Shown here: positions 24,886 through 36,822 of the stretch, piece after piece
Numbering within the stretch: the stretch's first letter is position 1
Layout: each line of letters opens with the position of its first letter
From: Struthidea cinerea
Taxonomy: Eukaryota > Chordata > Aves > Passeriformes > Corcoracidae
Assembly (NCBI GenBank): GCA_013397865.1
Contig: VZTI01005021.1
Location: 747 to 64,746, forward strand
DNA: 64,000 bases
Reading direction: 5' to 3'
The notes under the pieces: generated by a model
What the model saw: only the letters and a program-made list of their open reading frames with translations
What the model was told of the DNA's origin: nothing
Databases searched by the model: none
Position numbers and translations under genes: made by a program

Positions 24886-25879
24886 TCTATGTCCATTACC
24901 TAATTTTTCAGCCATTGGTCTAAGAAATATTTAAGTATTGTATGCATTATATTCAACAGCTGTTAGATAGAAAAATACAGAACTAAGTGTTTGATTAGGT
25001 AACATTTTGATTTCAGTGTTTTCAAACAGCAAAGTCATTAGATCAGTAAATGTATGCTTGTATGTCTTTAATTATTGTCACGTTTTCAGAAACATGTAGG
25101 ACCAGCTGTTTGAAAATGCTGATCCTTTCACTTCAGGTAAACCTTGTCACTTTACTCCAGATGTGCACCTGGTTCTTACTGTTTAAAACATGTATAACAG
25201 ATAAATATCTAATTAGAACATATTCATCTTCAAAAAATACATTAAAGCTATTTAAGCTCATGCCATACTAATGCTAAATTGCAGCTTTATATAAAAATAT
25301 TTAATACTTGGGACCTGTGGCATTACTGAAAGGTTGGGTAGAACATACACAAAAGCCTTTACCTATGGATCATTGCAAAATATTACTTACATTGAGCAAT
25401 TCAGAGGGGAACTAACAACTCAAGCTCCTTTAAATAATGTGCCGCTAAGTCTGAGCTATGAATTATTCTTTCTAGAAGCTTTTTCAAACTTTAATGTGGA
25501 TGTTAGAACCCCTCTGGAAATTCTAGCCACGCAGAAATATAACAGCCTTCACGGAGCAGTTTTTCCTGTATGCTTTTTTCTGACCCCAGACGAATCAGCT
25601 GTGGGCTCGGTTGAGTCCATGGATAATAGGTTGATGTCCATTTCATCCAAAGTTAGGAGGGCAGCTCATGTTTCTTCCAGCTCCTGGTCTCTCTGGGAAG
25701 CCTGTCATCAAAGCTGTTAGCTTTGCCAGTACAGTCTTGCTCCTGAAAAGAGTTATGCAGCTGTTTACCCTTCTGCCCATGAGTTGTCTTACCAGCTTCA
25801 AGCAAAAATGTGAGAGGAGCAGTGCCTTTGAAAGCATTTCCATCTACAGCCCTCTCCTTTAGTAGGAAAAATAACCCAA

Positions 25880-26200
25880 AAACAACATGAAATCTGCCTT
25901 TTTCATCCAGAGCTGTAGTGACAGAACAAGGGGGAATGTGTTCGAGCTGAAAGTGAGTAGGTTTAGATGAGATGTCATGGAGAAATTCTTCACTGTGAAG
26001 ATGGTGAAGCCCTGCACAGGTTGCCCAGAGAAGCTGTGGCTCCCTCGTCCCTGAAAGTGTCCAAGACCAGGCTGGATGGGGCTCGGAGGAGCCTGGTCTA
26101 CTGGAAGGTGTCCCTATCCATGGCAGCAGGTGGAATGTGGTGGTCTTTAAGGTCCCTTCCAATCTAAACTGCTCTGTTGTTCTGTGATTCTATCATTTAA
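25880..26200 (+). mobile_element. CR1 LINE 3' fragment
   Basis: This is a sense-strand CR1 tail: GAAATTCTTCACTGTGAAGA, AGGTTGCCCAGAGAAGCTGT, AGACCAGGCTGGATGGGGCT and CTTTAAGGTCCCTTCCAATC, ending in the family's TTCTGTGATTCTATCATTT octamer-like terminus. A 169-codon antisense open frame (25653-26162) is a by-product of this repeat. Confidence 0.93.
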
Positions 26201-26497
26201 CGTGGAACAATAGATTACTTGGAGTTCAAATGTATTACAGAGGTTTCATTGTCTTTTTTTCCCAAGGTTTTATTAGATCATAAAATAATTCTCAAACCAG
26301 GATTACAGTAAGTCGTCATGATCAGAACCAGCTGAATAGCCTCACTTCACAGAGGTTTTACTCTGTATTTTGCTCAAGATAAGCTGACTGGTTATCAGAC
26401 AATGTGAGTGTCAACTTTTAGATTTGTCATTTTGACAGTTGCTCTATTTTCATGCTTCTCAAACCTTGAAATATCTGTTGAGTCTGAGACAGATAAA

Positions 26498-26576
26498 GTT
26501 TTTCTTTTGTTTTGTTTTGCTTTGCTTTGTTTAGCTTTATTTTTTAAAAGAGCTTGTTTTGGTTTGGTTTCTTTTG
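26498..26576. repeat. TTTTG/TTTGC-rich low-complexity tract
   Basis: Degenerate TTTTG units (GTTTTGTTTTGCTTTGCTTT and onwards) on the + strand with no attached element body. Confidence 0.85.
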
Positions 26577-27494
26577 TGTGAGTAACTGTTTGGTGTATAT
26601 ATCAAAAATTGTCAGTCTGTACCTTCTGGTGCCTGGTTGAGACACTGAAAATACTTCAAGAATATGATATTATATTTTACTTTTATTTTTATTTTTCTCT
26701 GCATAACTATGAAGCACTGTTTACTAGATGTTCTCTTACTCATATTATGAATCATGAAACTGCAGTATTATGAATTTCTTACCTTAGCATCAGGCTGAAT
26801 TCTGTTGCTTTTGGGATTAAAACTGCTTTGAAATGTGTAACTGTACTTTAACACCAGCAGTTCCATTTTCTCTTGAAAACATGTAGGCAGAAGAGTCTGC
26901 ACTGAAGAAAGGCTCTTGTTGCCATTATTCAGACCAGTGCCCTACACAAAGAATGAAAGATTTCAATTCTCCTTCTGACCTTTTTAAGTGCAAGTCAAGG
27001 GAGATGCATTTTTGCTGCTTGTTGACAAAGAATAGTGTACATTTGTGCTAATTGCAGACACTGTAAATGGTGAGATTAAATGACTTGGCCAGACTCTATA
27101 TAAAATCCATGCAGAAAACCAGGATTTATCACATGTCATAGAATTGTCTCATAAAATGAGATGTATCTGCCTGGGAAGAAGTCTGTCTTGCTGCTCACAG
27201 CAGAGGGAGGCTCAGACAGCCACCTTCCTTTCCTTTTTACAGTGGTGCTGGAGTGAGATGGAAACTTACAAAATTGCTTCTGACATCTTTTAAGTTAAGA
27301 ATCAAAATTTACTGATTCATTCTGTTATTGTTGCTGCTAACTACAGACTGTACTTCTGAACCTTGCACTCATATTTCCTTTGGTTTTTGAATAAACAAAA
27401 TCCTAGACAATGACTACAAAATCATAACAGAAATTTGATGGGAAAAAATCCAGAGGAGAATATGGCACAGAAGACCAAATTCTTCAAAACTATG

Positions 27495-27948
27495 TTGTGT
27501 CCAGAAAAGGGAAGCTGGGGAAGGGTCTGGAGCTGAAGTCTGATGAGCAGCAGCTGAGGGAGCTGGGAAAGGGGCTCAGCCTGGAGCAAAGGAGGCTCAG
27601 GGGGGACCTTGTGGCTCTGCACAGCTCCCTGACAGGAGGGGGCAGCTGGCGGGGTCGGGCTCTGCTCCCAGGGAACGGGGACAGGAGGAGAGGGAACGGC
27701 CTCAGGCTGGGCCAGGAGAGGGTCAGGTTGGACACCAGGGAAACATTTCTTCGTGGCAAGCGTTGTCCAGACCTGGCACAGATGCTCAGGGAAGTGGTGG
27801 ATTCTCCATCCCTGGAGGGATTTAAAAGCCATGTGGATGTGTGGCTTGAGGACATGGGTCAGTGGTGGCCTTGGCAGTGCTGGGGGAAAGGTTGGACTCA
27901 ATGGCCTTAGAGGGCTTTTCCAACCTCAGTGATTCTAGGGGTCTATTT
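27495..27948 (+). mobile_element. CR1 LINE 3' fragment, GC-rich and well preserved
   Basis: This is a sense CR1 3' part of about 450 bp. Landmarks are GGGGACCTTGTGGCTCTGCA, TGGACACCAGGGAAACATTT, CCATCCCTGGAGGGATTTAA, AAAGGTTGGACTCAATGGCC and TTTTCCAACCTCAGTGATTC. It is less decayed than the other copies and differs in subfamily: its terminus lacks the repeated TGATTCTA units. Open frames on both strands across it (for example 27422-27901 minus, 27497-27910 plus) are products of its low stop density. Confidence 0.93.
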
Positions 27949-28478
27949 ATTTGAATTTTTATTGAATTTTTAGATTAATTCTTTCATCCATTTTGATTCC
28001 ATCTTGATTGTTCATTTCCCGTGGATATTCACGTAGTTCCATTTTCCATCAGTGTCTGACGAAAATGAATTACATTTCTAAGGAGTTGCCATCATCAGTT
28101 ATATCCACTTCCCTACATACTGCCTTCCCACATGATATCACATAATATTCTGTGTTTGATCTTCAAAATCTGAACAATATAACCCATTTTTGCTGTTTTG
28201 GTGGAGCTATGACAGTTGTCTGAATATTTGGAATTAAAACTACTGAAGTTGTCATGATGTTTTATTATCCTAGGAAACTGTCAGACCTTTGAATAATCAC
28301 TTTCTTGCATTACCAAAATGCATATCTGGATTCTGTCATGTTCATCTATGGCTCTAACTTCTATTTACTTTTAATTGATTTTGATTTTTCAACATTTCTT
28401 TCACACTGGTCATTGTCCTAAGAAGTCTTTCTCATATAGTTTTCAAAAAAGAATCTTTATAGTGTCTTCCCTCCCGCC

Positions 28479-28523
28479 AAAGAAAGAAAGAAAGGAAGAA
28501 GGAAAAAGAAAGAAAAAAAAGGG
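28479..28523. repeat. AAAG/GAAGG purine microsatellite
   Basis: Consecutive AAAG and GAAGG units running into A8 and GGG. The + strand is entirely purine. Confidence 0.9.
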
Positions 28524-28979
28524 TGTGTGTTTTTCCATGGCAGTGTAATTGTAGAATTAAATTTGGCAGTTGTAATGTTTTGGAAGGAAATTCTACCATT
28601 ATCAACTTAACATTCATTAACAAATATTCATTTATACATAGTTTACCTCCTTGTCTTTACAATGCTTTCGTGTTTCCACAACCTCCCCCAAACCACGGCT
28701 TCTTATTACCCAGGCTGCAGCAAATGCCGTCAGACACAGAGACAATTGTAATGAAACTGTTGGCTCATTTCTCAATGCATAGTTGTGTTAACCTCTAGTG
28801 AACCACCCAGTAGGTCCTATGATTCCTTTAACACCGAGCAGAAGACATTTGAAGGGGACTAAGATGCAGATAACAAGCTGCTCTGTAGGAGAAGAAAGAG
28901 CAGCAAAACAATAGCTGCACTGTAGATAATAAAATGTTCATAATGTAAAACCTGGATATTCAGAGACAAAACCAGAGAC

Positions 28980-29677
28980 AGCTAATTGCTTGTAGCTGAA
29001 GCAGGACACAACAGGGTGCGTAGCCAGGGGTGTACACAGGGGAGGATGTTGCAAGGTCACTTCACTGCTAGGTTTATTAAACAGCAGCATTGTTTATATT
29101 ATTTTGAATGGCTCTCAGTACTTCTTATCTCTACCTGCTTTAACTTCACCATCCACCTCAGAGATTTTTGTCCACCCCATGTACTGGATCCTGACTTGGC
29201 ATGACTGTGTGTGGCTTCAGGGGGAGAACACCTTGGAGGAGAGGTGTGAAGGTACAGAGAGGCCCTCTCGCTGCTTGCCTTATTGATAGAGGTTGCTTCT
29301 CAGGGTGAACTTGGGCTGAGATTTGCCTGCTTGTCCTGCAAATTAGCACTGCTTGTCCTGCAAATTAGCACAGATTGACTCCTGTGAAGGTTTTCACATG
29401 ACAGTCATGCCACAGGATCTTTCTTTGTAATTAAAGCAAGCAAGTCATGTTGTAAAACTTCCACACAAAACTCCTGCAGGGTTGCAGGAGTGCAGGGCTT
29501 GTTTGCAAACAAGTTCAGGGTGCTGCAGCTCTCTTCAGAATCCCACAGAGGGAAAGATGTTGGTTGCACAGTGACCACACAGAGAGGCAGAGCTTGCAAG
29601 GGGAACCACAGTGGCATCCTTTGTTGGGTGACTGGTGCTTAGTCAGCAGCCTGTACAGACGCCTGTGATGGATACTC
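28980..29677. other. GC-richer intronic block of unknown origin
   Basis: The block lies between AT-rich sequence and the truncated LTR at 29678. It contains a TTTATTAAACAGCAG motif (a reverse AATAAA) near 29072, so it could be an old retroelement piece. I could not find matching LTR ends or a target duplication. Confidence 0.3.
29328..29371. repeat. Exact 22-bp tandem duplication
   Basis: The 22-bp unit begins TGCTTGTCCTGCAAATTAGC and then has AC. It occurs twice head to tail with no mismatch (29328-29349 and 29350-29371). Confidence 0.95.
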
Positions 29678-30166
29678 GTTGTGGTCTAACCCCAGCCAGC
29701 AGCTGAGCGCCATGCAACCACTCACTCATTCCCCTCTGCTCCTGGTGGGGAGGAAAATTTAAAAGTGAACAAAAAAAGTAAACACTTTAATAATTGAAAC
29801 AACATTAAATATAAGATAATAATGATATTAATGGTAATAATGATGAAAGGAGAGGGAGGGAGGAACAAAGCCCAAGAGAAACAAGTGATGTTCACCACCC
29901 TCTGACCGATGTCCAGGGAGTCCCCAGACAGAAATAGGCAGCTCCTGGCTAGCTGCCCCCAGTTTATGTCCTGGGCATGACATCCTATGGCATGGAGTAT
30001 CCCTTTGGCCAGCTGGGATCAGCTCTCCTGGCCATGCTTTTCCCTGGCTTTTTGTGCACCTATTCATGGGCAGAGCATGGGACACTGAAAAGTCCTTGAC
30101 TGGAGGGAGCACTGCTGAGGAACAACTAAAATTTCACTGTGTTATCAACATTATTCTCATTCTTGC
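29678..30166 (-). mobile_element. Truncated endogenous retrovirus LTR, reverse
   Basis: The + strand begins with GTTGTGGTCTAACCCCAGCC, the reverse-complement end of a very common bird LTR. It continues with TTTAAT (reverse ATTAAA polyadenylation signal, 29786-29791), an AT-rich trinucleotide stretch, GGGCATGACATCCTATGGCA, GTATCCCTTTGGCCAGCTGG and TGTTATCAACATTATTCTCA. The final 80 or so bases of the family (the U3 start, TGTCCTGG...) are missing. The copy is related to the LTR at 42048-42666: both share the GTTT/CTAACCCCA...CCAGC end and the ATCCCTTTGG core. Confidence 0.75.
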
Positions 30167-31459
30167 AAAGTAGCATGTTAATACAGGCAGCCACATTTAC
30201 TGAGTGTGTTTTCTGTACAAAAATGTGAATTTCTGGTAACCAGGATAGCTTCCTCTGTGTTTTTGCAGTAGGAGGTCAAACTACTTGAAAGTAGAAACTT
30301 TGTGAGAATTTAATTACTGCTCATTGTGGTGTTATTAATAATAAGAGCATGACCTAGCATTTAAAGAAGATTAATCGGTTTAATCATCTTTGATTTTTTA
30401 AGATTTGCTTGTATTCCAGTCTTAATTCCTCACTTTTTTTTTCCCCAGATGAATTAGGAAGTTAGATTTGTTTTTAATCATATCTAACTACTTGCCTAAG
30501 AATAGCAACATTAGCTTCACATGCTGTGACATTAAGTTGTGCAGTCATGACAATAAAAGAAAATAAAAAGTTCAAAAATCTCTTACTCCCCCCCAAAAAT
30601 GAGTCCAAAAAAGTAAATGGAGGGGAAAATGTGTAATAATATCTCATCCATGGTGTCCAAATTTTACGATATAAAATCTATGTAAAATGGCAGCTTCGAA
30701 ACCTCTGAGTAAATATTTTGATATGGCACAGTTATTTCAAGAAGATCCAGAAAATCATCTCTTATAAAATGACATTAAAGCACATGATTGCGCTTGAAAC
30801 GAAAGATGTAAAATGTCTACAAAATATCACAATTTGGGTTTCAGTGTTAGTCACTCGCATTACTAATCACACATTTTTTCTGATCAGAATCCCTGTCTGG
30901 GTGTTAGGATATGGTGTGTTGTTTATTTGAAGTTAATCTGTGTTGGGTTTGATGCAGCTTAGTGTATGCATCCACCTTCTCCTGATGAGTGTTGTTTCTA
31001 AAAGAAGAAAGGGATGGACTTCCCGTTACTGTATTTGTTTCCTCTGTCACTCAGGAAATTTTCTTTCTCTCTGTTTCCATCCATGCCATTTTTACCACCT
31101 ACGACAATTAAAAAATGGTAATAAGGAGAAAAATTATATCTCTTGTCAATTTTTGTAAGTCATCTGGTACAAGGACTGACACAAATATGCAGGGTTTTGT
31201 GTGTGCTTTTGTCTGTGTGCATGTTTTAACACCATAATCCAAGACCAACATTGTGCTCAGTACAGGATATTCATCAGCACCACGGGTCACCCTTTGGGTA
31301 TTCCTGTCATACATAATTAGACACTGAAATTTTGAATTCACTTTACATTTTCTCTGAGGTGGTGGGAAATACATTTTCTTTACACTTAATGATGATTTTC
31401 ATTAGCAAAACAGTGGGATAATTCTTTCATTGTTTTCCTATCTGTGACTAATAATACCT

Positions 31460-31464
<5 letters not shown>

Positions 31465-31501
<37 letters not shown>

Positions 31502-31548
31502 CTTGTTTTTTCATNAATGTATATATTTAGATTAAAAAAAAAAAAAAG
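31465..31548. repeat. Two poly-A tracts with an ambiguous base
   Basis: A33 at 31465-31497 and A14 near 31534-31547 are each followed by TTT(T)CCTTG, so the unit looks duplicated. An N at 31515 marks an unresolved base. Homopolymer length here is unreliable. Confidence 0.85.
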
Positions 31549-32508
31549 TAAAATTTTCCTTGGTTTCCTAGATTCCACTAATTGCTACAGCTTACAATTT
31601 CTTGGATTTTAAAACCTGAGGAAGCACGAGGTAGTTGTTTTGTTGGGTTTGCCCCCAAGCCCACTCCAAAATCTGAGTGATATTATGCCAGATGTGCTCA
31701 GTCTGGGGCGACTTAAAACTACAGACCAAACCTAGTGACCCTCCTATCATTGTTTGAAACCTTCCTAGCAACTGATTCAAACCCCACACCAGCTACTGTC
31801 ACCGAGTCCTGGCATGTTTTCCACTGAAGCCAAACCCCAGGGTTATGCTGGGTGCAGGTGGTCAGGCTGAGAGGGATGTTCAAATCCTCAGAATTATCCA
31901 GGCATTCTCACTTAATTTGGAACTGATACAGGAACATGGGTGTCAGGTGGCATTCCTCTGATCTCTTTTGCTCTCTTTCTCAACATATTGTATATAGAAA
32001 ATTGGTGGATTTTCTCCATTTCATTAAAAATAGATATTTTTTTTTTCCTGATTGTTTTTATTAATAGGTTATTTTTTTATGGGTCGGGAGGAGATTGCAG
32101 GTGTTTGTGTGTTTTGTGTAGTCAGAGAAGGAGGTGGAAGAGGAGGAGGGTGAGAGTAGAGATGATCTGTGCTTTCCTTGGGTTGAAATACTCTCTGAGC
32201 ACTGGCCAGACCTGTGGCCTCTGACTTGAATTGGGACACAGACCCCTGTAGCTCATTTCCCAGTGCAACCCTCTGAAGAAATGCTGCTCGTGGAGAAGTT
32301 GTATTCCCTTTTAACCCCGTTTTCTTTCCCATCTGAATTGAATGAGATGATTTCACTGATGATTGCCTGTGACTACAAGATGACTGATGATGGCAGGTAA
32401 CCTTTTCAAGATTATAATGCTCTCAAAACCAGGAGGGGTTTAGAACCTGAGAATAGTTTGGTTTGATTTTGAGGATCTGCAATGCTGAGAATCCCTGAGA
32501 TCTGCCAG

Positions 32509-32681
32509 GAAACAAACAAGCAAGCAAGCAAACAAAAAATCAAAACCCCCCACCAAAACAAAAACAAACAAAACAAAACAAAACCAAAACTAAACCAAAC
32601 AAAATAAAAAAATAAAAAATAAAAAAAAAAAACAGAAGGAAAAAAAAAAGTAAAAAACCCCCAAACAAACAAACAAACAAA
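32509..32681. repeat. CAAA/AAAAT low-complexity tract
   Basis: About 170 bp of CAAG, CAAA, AAAACAAAC and AAAAAT units. The minus strand gives a Phe/Leu-rich open frame (32412-32696) that is an artefact. Confidence 0.92.
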
Positions 32682-34599
32682 TGGTAAAGAGATCATAGAT
32701 AGGTCAACAACACTTGGTAATCAGTGAGACTGAAGCCTGAAAGTCCTCTGGGAAACATCAGGCAGCACCTCAGACCTGGTGGTATCTGCAAAAACTTAAT
32801 TCTTGAGTCCCTGAGTAACTGTAAGATAAGAATTTTAAATGTCTTAATGTTAATATACTTCTGTATTTTGAGACAGAGAATATTTCACTGTCTGATGTCT
32901 TTGCTCTTGCTAGGTTTTTAACCTTTTTTGATAAATATTTGTGAAGAAAAAGAAGTCAAGTGTGGGAAGGGTCCATAGGTAGCAGTTCATTCATTATCTT
33001 GCTTAAAGCAATTTCCTTGCTTAAAGCATACACCCCAATCCTTTGTTTTATTGGGAGGGAACTAGTGCCAGATAAATTTGTGTAAGGATAATTCCTAGAA
33101 GAAAAGTATCCATCAAATTTGTTAAACTTCTGGGAAGAATTCTGTTGTATTCAGTGTTACTTTGTTCTTTAGTCCCTGTGGAATCTTGAGCACAAAGACA
33201 TGGCTAGACGGAACAATGGTAAAAGTGCCTTTTTACTCCATTCTGGAAATCTTTCGTGACATTCTTATTAACAGGAGTGAAGAAATTAATGTTAATAATA
33301 ACTGAATTTTTCTTTATGCCAAAATATGTCTTTCTAAGTCACAATTAATTTTTCAGAACTTGCTGGAGAATCTCCCACTGTTTGTACCATTGTTCTGTGA
33401 AATGAAGAGTGACATACTTTCCACTGTTGTCAGCCTAGCAACTTTTATTTCACTTAAATTTAACTCACACACACACAAAATGCTGCTTTTACTAATTTTG
33501 AAGCCCTATCATATAAAAAAGTACTTTTATATTTGTCCCGATTGCCTGACATTTTCAATATGGAACGTCTGTAAAAGAGAAATTGCTTTTTATGGAGCTC
33601 AGGTAAAAAGGCCATGAGGGAAACCGAAGATAATTAATGAAAAAAAAACCTCATAAAAGACAGCGGAATGGTTCCAATGGGAATTTTTTTCATTCTTCTT
33701 GTGCCGTAAAGTTAAAGTCTTGTTGTTATGCCAAAATTACACAGTAGTGCAGAAATCTTTCTTTTTATAATCAGCAAATTCCTTAACCTTGTGACTAGAA
33801 AGTCTGCTCTTCTTCAGAAGTGTGTTTCACTCAAGCAATATAGGATTGGAACGGCTCTTTCCTTTCAAAAAATTAAACTTATAAAGAAACAGAAAAGTTT
33901 CATAGTATTCAAATCCATGGGAGAAAATAATTCTGTAAAAAAAAAATGCAATATGTACACAGAAAATTAACACAATGAAGTAATGAAAAAAACTCCCATG
34001 CTACCCGAAATTAAGTAATGAGCTGTCACCCAGAAACCCCATAAGGACAATATCCACTTAGATGTATTAAGCCTTCATCTTCTTCAATGCATGGTTTTAT
34101 TTGTCTAGATGGTGATCAAAAATAGATAATTTAGGATACCTCCTCTTTTCTATAGTGATGGAAGCATCAGCAGTGCCTATATTATATTCTTTTTCCTCCT
34201 GTGTGTGCTTCTCATTGAAATGCTATGGTCTGAACAAAGCCAGACCTTAATGTTTTGCCTTCACCTGCCTCAGTATCTGTGGTTTTATCTTGATGAAAAT
34301 GTACCTCAATGACAGGATTTTGTGGTGTTTTATTCTGAACAATCACAGGAAAGGCAGAGAATGCTTAGGTGACTTTGAATGACAGAAATGTGGGTACTTA
34401 ATACTAAAAAAACGGTCCTATGACATTAAGTTTAGTTCATTATTTATATCAGGGTAGGAGTGGTTAGTGAAGAAGATGTGCAGTCAGAACATAGGCTTCC
34501 CAAAATTTGGAATTAGGACTTTAGGTTTGAGGGTTCTTTAGTAGGCTGTCTGAATTCAATACTTGGGCAGCTTATAAAAATGCTGGAAAGGAGAAGTTT

Positions 34600-35616
34600 T
34601 ACAACTAACTGATAATATGTGTGGTAACAAATCATCAGGAACAGATGGTATTCACCCAAGAGCTCCAAAAGAGTTCAAGTATAAAATTGCTGAACTAGTA
34701 ACTGTGCTTAAAATGGAATCAGCAACAGGGAAATGGAAGATGGCATGTGCAGAACAGGCCAGGGAGCTGCAGACCAGTAAATCTGATTTCTGCTGAGCAA
34801 ATTGGTATCTACTACAAGAAAGAATAGGATTAACAAATATATGAATAAACACGTGTAAATAGTAACAAGAAATAAGTGAATAAATATCATTTTACAGGCA
34901 AAAGTCATTGTGGCTTTAGAGAGGTTGCTTCTGCCCAACCAATTAAGACAACAAACGTACAAGGAACAAAAGTTAAGGCCCTAAGTTTCTTAAATTTCCA
35001 AAGAGTTTTATGTGAAGAACACAAACAAAATTGAAGGAAGATATGTCACATGTTAGTAAGTGACAAAAAGAACTGACAAAGGTAGGAATAAATGGTGAAA
35101 AATGAACATGATTACCTTTGTAAGTCCAGGTAGATACAGATATTCCTCTTTGAAATAGATCCATCCCTATCTGGACAATAAGGTGGTAGACTTTCTATTT
35201 AACTATATTGGTAAGTATTTATTTTGGGGCGTAAAAATGACAATTGAACACAATGATGTTCAAGATCAATTCTCAATATATTTAGAGGTTTAAGATTAAT
35301 TCTCAATATTTTCAATATAAAGAGTATATTTTTTTCATAACAATACAATATTTGGGGTTAATTAATTGATTAATCAGATTACATGTTAGAAAAATGAAAA
35401 TGCTTTAATACAGAGTGCATAACTAAACTATGGAACTCATTGCTGTAGGAATTACAAATGTAAAAGTTTTTTTATGGGTTAAAGAAGTAATTTAACCAGA
35501 TATGCAAGGAGTTTCAAAGGAAAACATGACATTTCTAACTCAGGAAGTGCCTGAGCCTTAGATTCCCTAAAGGTGCAAGGAGATAACAGCAGCATTTTCT
35601 ATGTTTCATCTACTTT
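34600..35616 (+). mobile_element. Ancient CR1/L3-like LINE fragment (5' block, split by LTR)
   Basis: Positions 34631-34800 match the reverse-transcriptase start of amniote CR1/L3 elements. The + frame reads SSGTDGIHPRAPKEFKYKIA..., then drifts out of frame. Further landmarks lie in the same order: CAGGCAAAAG...GTGGCTTTA near 34898, AGGTAGGAATAAATGGTGAA near 35080, and GCATAACTAAACTATGGAAC with TCATTGCTGTAGGA near 35418-35454. These appear along full-length elements with large deletions between them. The copy is much older than the other CR1 pieces. It resumes after the LTR at 36504. Confidence 0.75.
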
Positions 35617-35621
35617 CATGT

Positions 35622-36498
35622 TGTAGTGGTTTAACTTTAGATTCTAGTACATACTTACTTTCTTGTGAGATAAGAATTAGGAGAAAGCAAGAGCAGGCAC
35701 AACTTACAGACTATTGATGAGTTTATTAACAGATTCAAAAGACAGAAGAAAAAAACCTGCTGTGGTGTAGTACATTTCTTCTATGATTCTCACAGTTCTC
35801 TTACACAGCAANNNNNNNNNNNNNNNNNNNNNNNNNNNNNNNNNNNNNNNNNNNNNNNNNNNNNNNNNNNNNNNNNNNNNNNNNNNNNNNNNNNNNNNNN
35901 NNNNNNNNNNNNNNNNNNNNNNNNNNNNNNNNNNNNNNNNNNNNNNNNNNNNNNNNNNNNNNNNNNNNNNNNNNNNNNNNNNNNNNNNNNNNNNNNNNNN
36001 NNNNNNNNNNNNNNNNNNNNNNNNNNNNNNNNNNNNNNNNNNNNNNNNNNNGCTTGGCTCCACGGTGGAGAGAGACCTCCGCTCTCTCTCTCTGCGCTGC
36101 TGGCCGCACGGCATCCTCTTCAGTTCAGAGCAAAATGCACTGGCTGCAGGCAGGGGCTCCCTCTGGCTCTCGCTGGCTCGGCGTGGTGCACTAGTGTGGT
36201 GAGGAGAGGATCCTGCCGGTCCCAAAAAGCCACTCAGACGGCTTCAGCCGCATCTGCAGCTCAGGGATAGCTCCCCCCTACCAACCCAGGGTCTGTACCG
36301 CGGTGCTGGGAGAAGGCGGGGGGGGGCAGAGACCCCGGCCTGGCCCGGCGGGCCTGGAGGCCGAGGCCACCCCCCCACCTTTCGGCAGGCTGGAAAGGAA
36401 GGCTAAATCCCGCCTTCCCGCACGGTTTAAATATGGAAATTTAGAGAAGTGTTATTGGTCTAACAGGTTGCCTGTCAATTCAGGGTCAACCTACTACA
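35622..36498 (-). mobile_element. Complete endogenous retrovirus LTR, reverse, 5-bp TSD, with gap
   Basis: The ends are TGTAGT (35622) and ACTACA (36498), a perfect 6-bp terminal inverted repeat. They are flanked by identical 5-bp copies of CATGT at 35617-35621 and 36499-36503. The minus strand carries CCAAT (36454-36458), a TATA-like CATATTTAAACC (36424-36435), a GC-rich middle and AATAAA (35722-35727), in that order. This gives the orientation. A 5-bp duplication suits ERVL- or ERV1-type integrases. A 240-N gap interrupts it, so the apparent length of 877 bp is uncertain and internal sequence could be missing. Open frames across the Ns are meaningless. Confidence 0.85.
35812..36051. other. 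Assembly gap (240 N)
   Basis: A run of N lies inside the LTR, next to very GC-rich sequence on the right. GC-rich retroviral sequence is a usual cause of such dropouts. Confidence 1.
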
Positions 36499-36595
36499 CA
36501 TGTCCTGTCCCTGAGCAAGTTGCTGCTGTTGATGATAGCATGGAGGGCCAAGACAGATCTGTGGTCTAATTTATTCAGTGTCACTGCTGTTCTGC
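36499..36595 (+). mobile_element. Ancient CR1/L3-like LINE fragment (3' block after LTR)
   Basis: GTTGATGATAGCATGGAGGG followed by CCAAGACAGATCTGTGGTCT resembles the L3/CR1 3' end (ATACTGGGCTAGATGGACC.TTGGTCT). It continues the block that stops at 35616 once the LTR and one CATGT copy are removed. The 3' limit is approximate. Confidence 0.6.
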
Positions 36596-36753
36596 TATAA
36601 CACGTATATAAAATGAACCATAACAACTGAATTTGAGAGGCCAAACACACAGAAGTCTCATGAAAACATTCATTTACATAAGTATTTACATTTCCATGCA
36701 CTCATGTATTATACATTAATGTGTACAGTGGTAGTAACACAGTGTTAATTTAG

Positions 36754-36822
36754 AGTAATCACTGTAGTTATATTATGATCATATGATTATTATATAATCA
36801 TTGATATTATATGATAATTACT
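36754..36822. repeat. AT-rich cluster of inverted repeats
   Basis: Outer arms AGTAAT and ATTACT enclose overlapping short palindromes (TATGATCATA, GATTATTATATAATC). The region is about 80% A+T. Confidence 0.6.

Larger units (their letters stand above)
30170..34599. other. Intronic stretch with only simple repeats
   Basis: Apart from the poly-A pair at 31.5 kb and the CAAA tract at 32.5 kb, I recognise no element, RNA gene or exon here. Confidence 0.55.

Noticed and set aside
25653..26162. 169-codon minus-strand open frame
   Set aside because: Much of it is the antisense of a CR1 3' fragment.
27422..27910. Open frames of 121-159 codons on both strands
   Set aside because: They fall in a GC-rich CR1 3' untranslated region with few stops by chance.
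32412..32696. Very hydrophobic minus-strand open frame resembling membrane segments
   Set aside because: It is the translation of the CAAA/AAAAT low-complexity tract.
35704..36225. Open frames of 102-173 codons
   Set aside because: They are mostly translated Ns of the assembly gap.
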